From assembly GCA_040878005.1 (NCBI GenBank), contig JBBDMW010000044.1, positions 1 through 14,030 on the forward strand: a stretch of DNA of 14,030 nt, given 5' to 3'. This DNA is from JBBDMW01 sp040878005. Lineage in GTDB: Bacteria; Chloroflexota; Dehalococcoidia; Lucifugimonadales; Lucifugimonadaceae. Below the pieces are notes generated by a model. It was not told the origin of the DNA. It saw only the letters and a list, made by a program, of their open reading frames with translations, and did no database searches. Shown in pieces: positions 13,969 to 14,030 of this stretch (within the stretch, counting starts at the first letter, position 1; each line of letters starts with the position of its first letter). The position numbers and the translations under genes are program-made.

Positions 13969-14030
13969 TTACAGCCTTGAGGCCGGGGTTGCCCCTCTGA
14001 TGCCGCCGTGCGGACGCTGCTCATTGTAGT
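13969..14030 (-). CDS. C-terminal end of a DDE (IS3/IS481-type) transposase, cut by the window edge
   Basis: Only the last 19 full codons are in the window; the gene continues past the right edge. The peptide YNEQRPHGGIRGATPASRL matches the well-known C-terminal signature of IS3/IS481-type integrase-core transposases (YNxxRPHxxLxxxTPxE). These enzymes move their insertion sequence by DDE chemistry; the catalytic residues lie outside the window. The stop is TAA at 13969-13971. I could not pick out a terminal inverted repeat between here and 13860, so the left end of the element is undefined. Whether the copy is intact cannot be judged. Confidence 0.75.
   Translation of the reverse strand, partial: YNEQRPHGGIRGATPASRL

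Noticed and set aside
1..14030. CRISPR array, tRNA, rRNA or known riboswitch
   Set aside because: I saw no regularly spaced short repeats, no cloverleaf with the TTC loop and acceptor pairing, and no rRNA-like stretch.

Overview
The window is about 14 kb of moderately GC-rich bacterial DNA. It carries a loose collection of stress- and redox-type accessory genes and no core metabolism, rRNA or tRNA. Gene style (small genes, roomy intergenic gaps, GTG starts, clear Shine-Dalgarno sites at several genes) and the protein families would fit an environmental Chloroflexota-like bacterium, but that taxonomic guess is weak.

Layout. 1-2134 (minus strand): a small hypothetical gene (154-417), a tandem universal stress protein (USP, 421-1251) and a two-pass membrane protein (1391-2134), with a hairpin terminator between the last two. 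2135-3543: mostly non-coding, around a receiver-only response regulator (2763-3206, minus). 3403-3925: first copy of a ~520-bp repeat that carries a degenerate USP-like gene, here fused in frame to a Cys-rich tail (3544-4341). 4433-5526 (plus): a hypothetical protein and a two-CBS-domain protein followed by a strong hairpin. 5856-6868 (minus): a second tandem USP broken by a frameshift. 7146-7286 (minus): a 46-aa zinc-ribbon gene. 7377-8054 (minus): CBS pair joined to an EF-Tu domain-2-like barrel. 8385-9746 (minus): a secreted multicopper oxidase with an added plastocyanin-like domain. 10054-11073 (plus): a third tandem USP. 11341-11863: second copy of the ~520-bp repeat with its own USP-like gene (11482-11943). 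11989-12799 (plus): a DoxX-like membrane protein whose start region looks frameshifted. 12800-14030: no intact gene, a possible decayed reading frame on the minus strand (13062-13676), and the last residues of a DDE transposase running off the right edge (13969-14030).

How it fits together. Three tandem USPs, two degenerate USP-like paralogues, two CBS proteins, an orphan receiver, a copper oxidase and a DoxX-like protein form a set that resembles, in gene families only, hypoxia/dormancy regulons such as the actinobacterial DosR set. No shared operator was proven. Two likely frameshifts, a possible stop-interrupted frame, an in-frame fusion, a direct repeat and a transposase remnant point to an actively rearranging accessory region, or in part to assembly or sequencing error.
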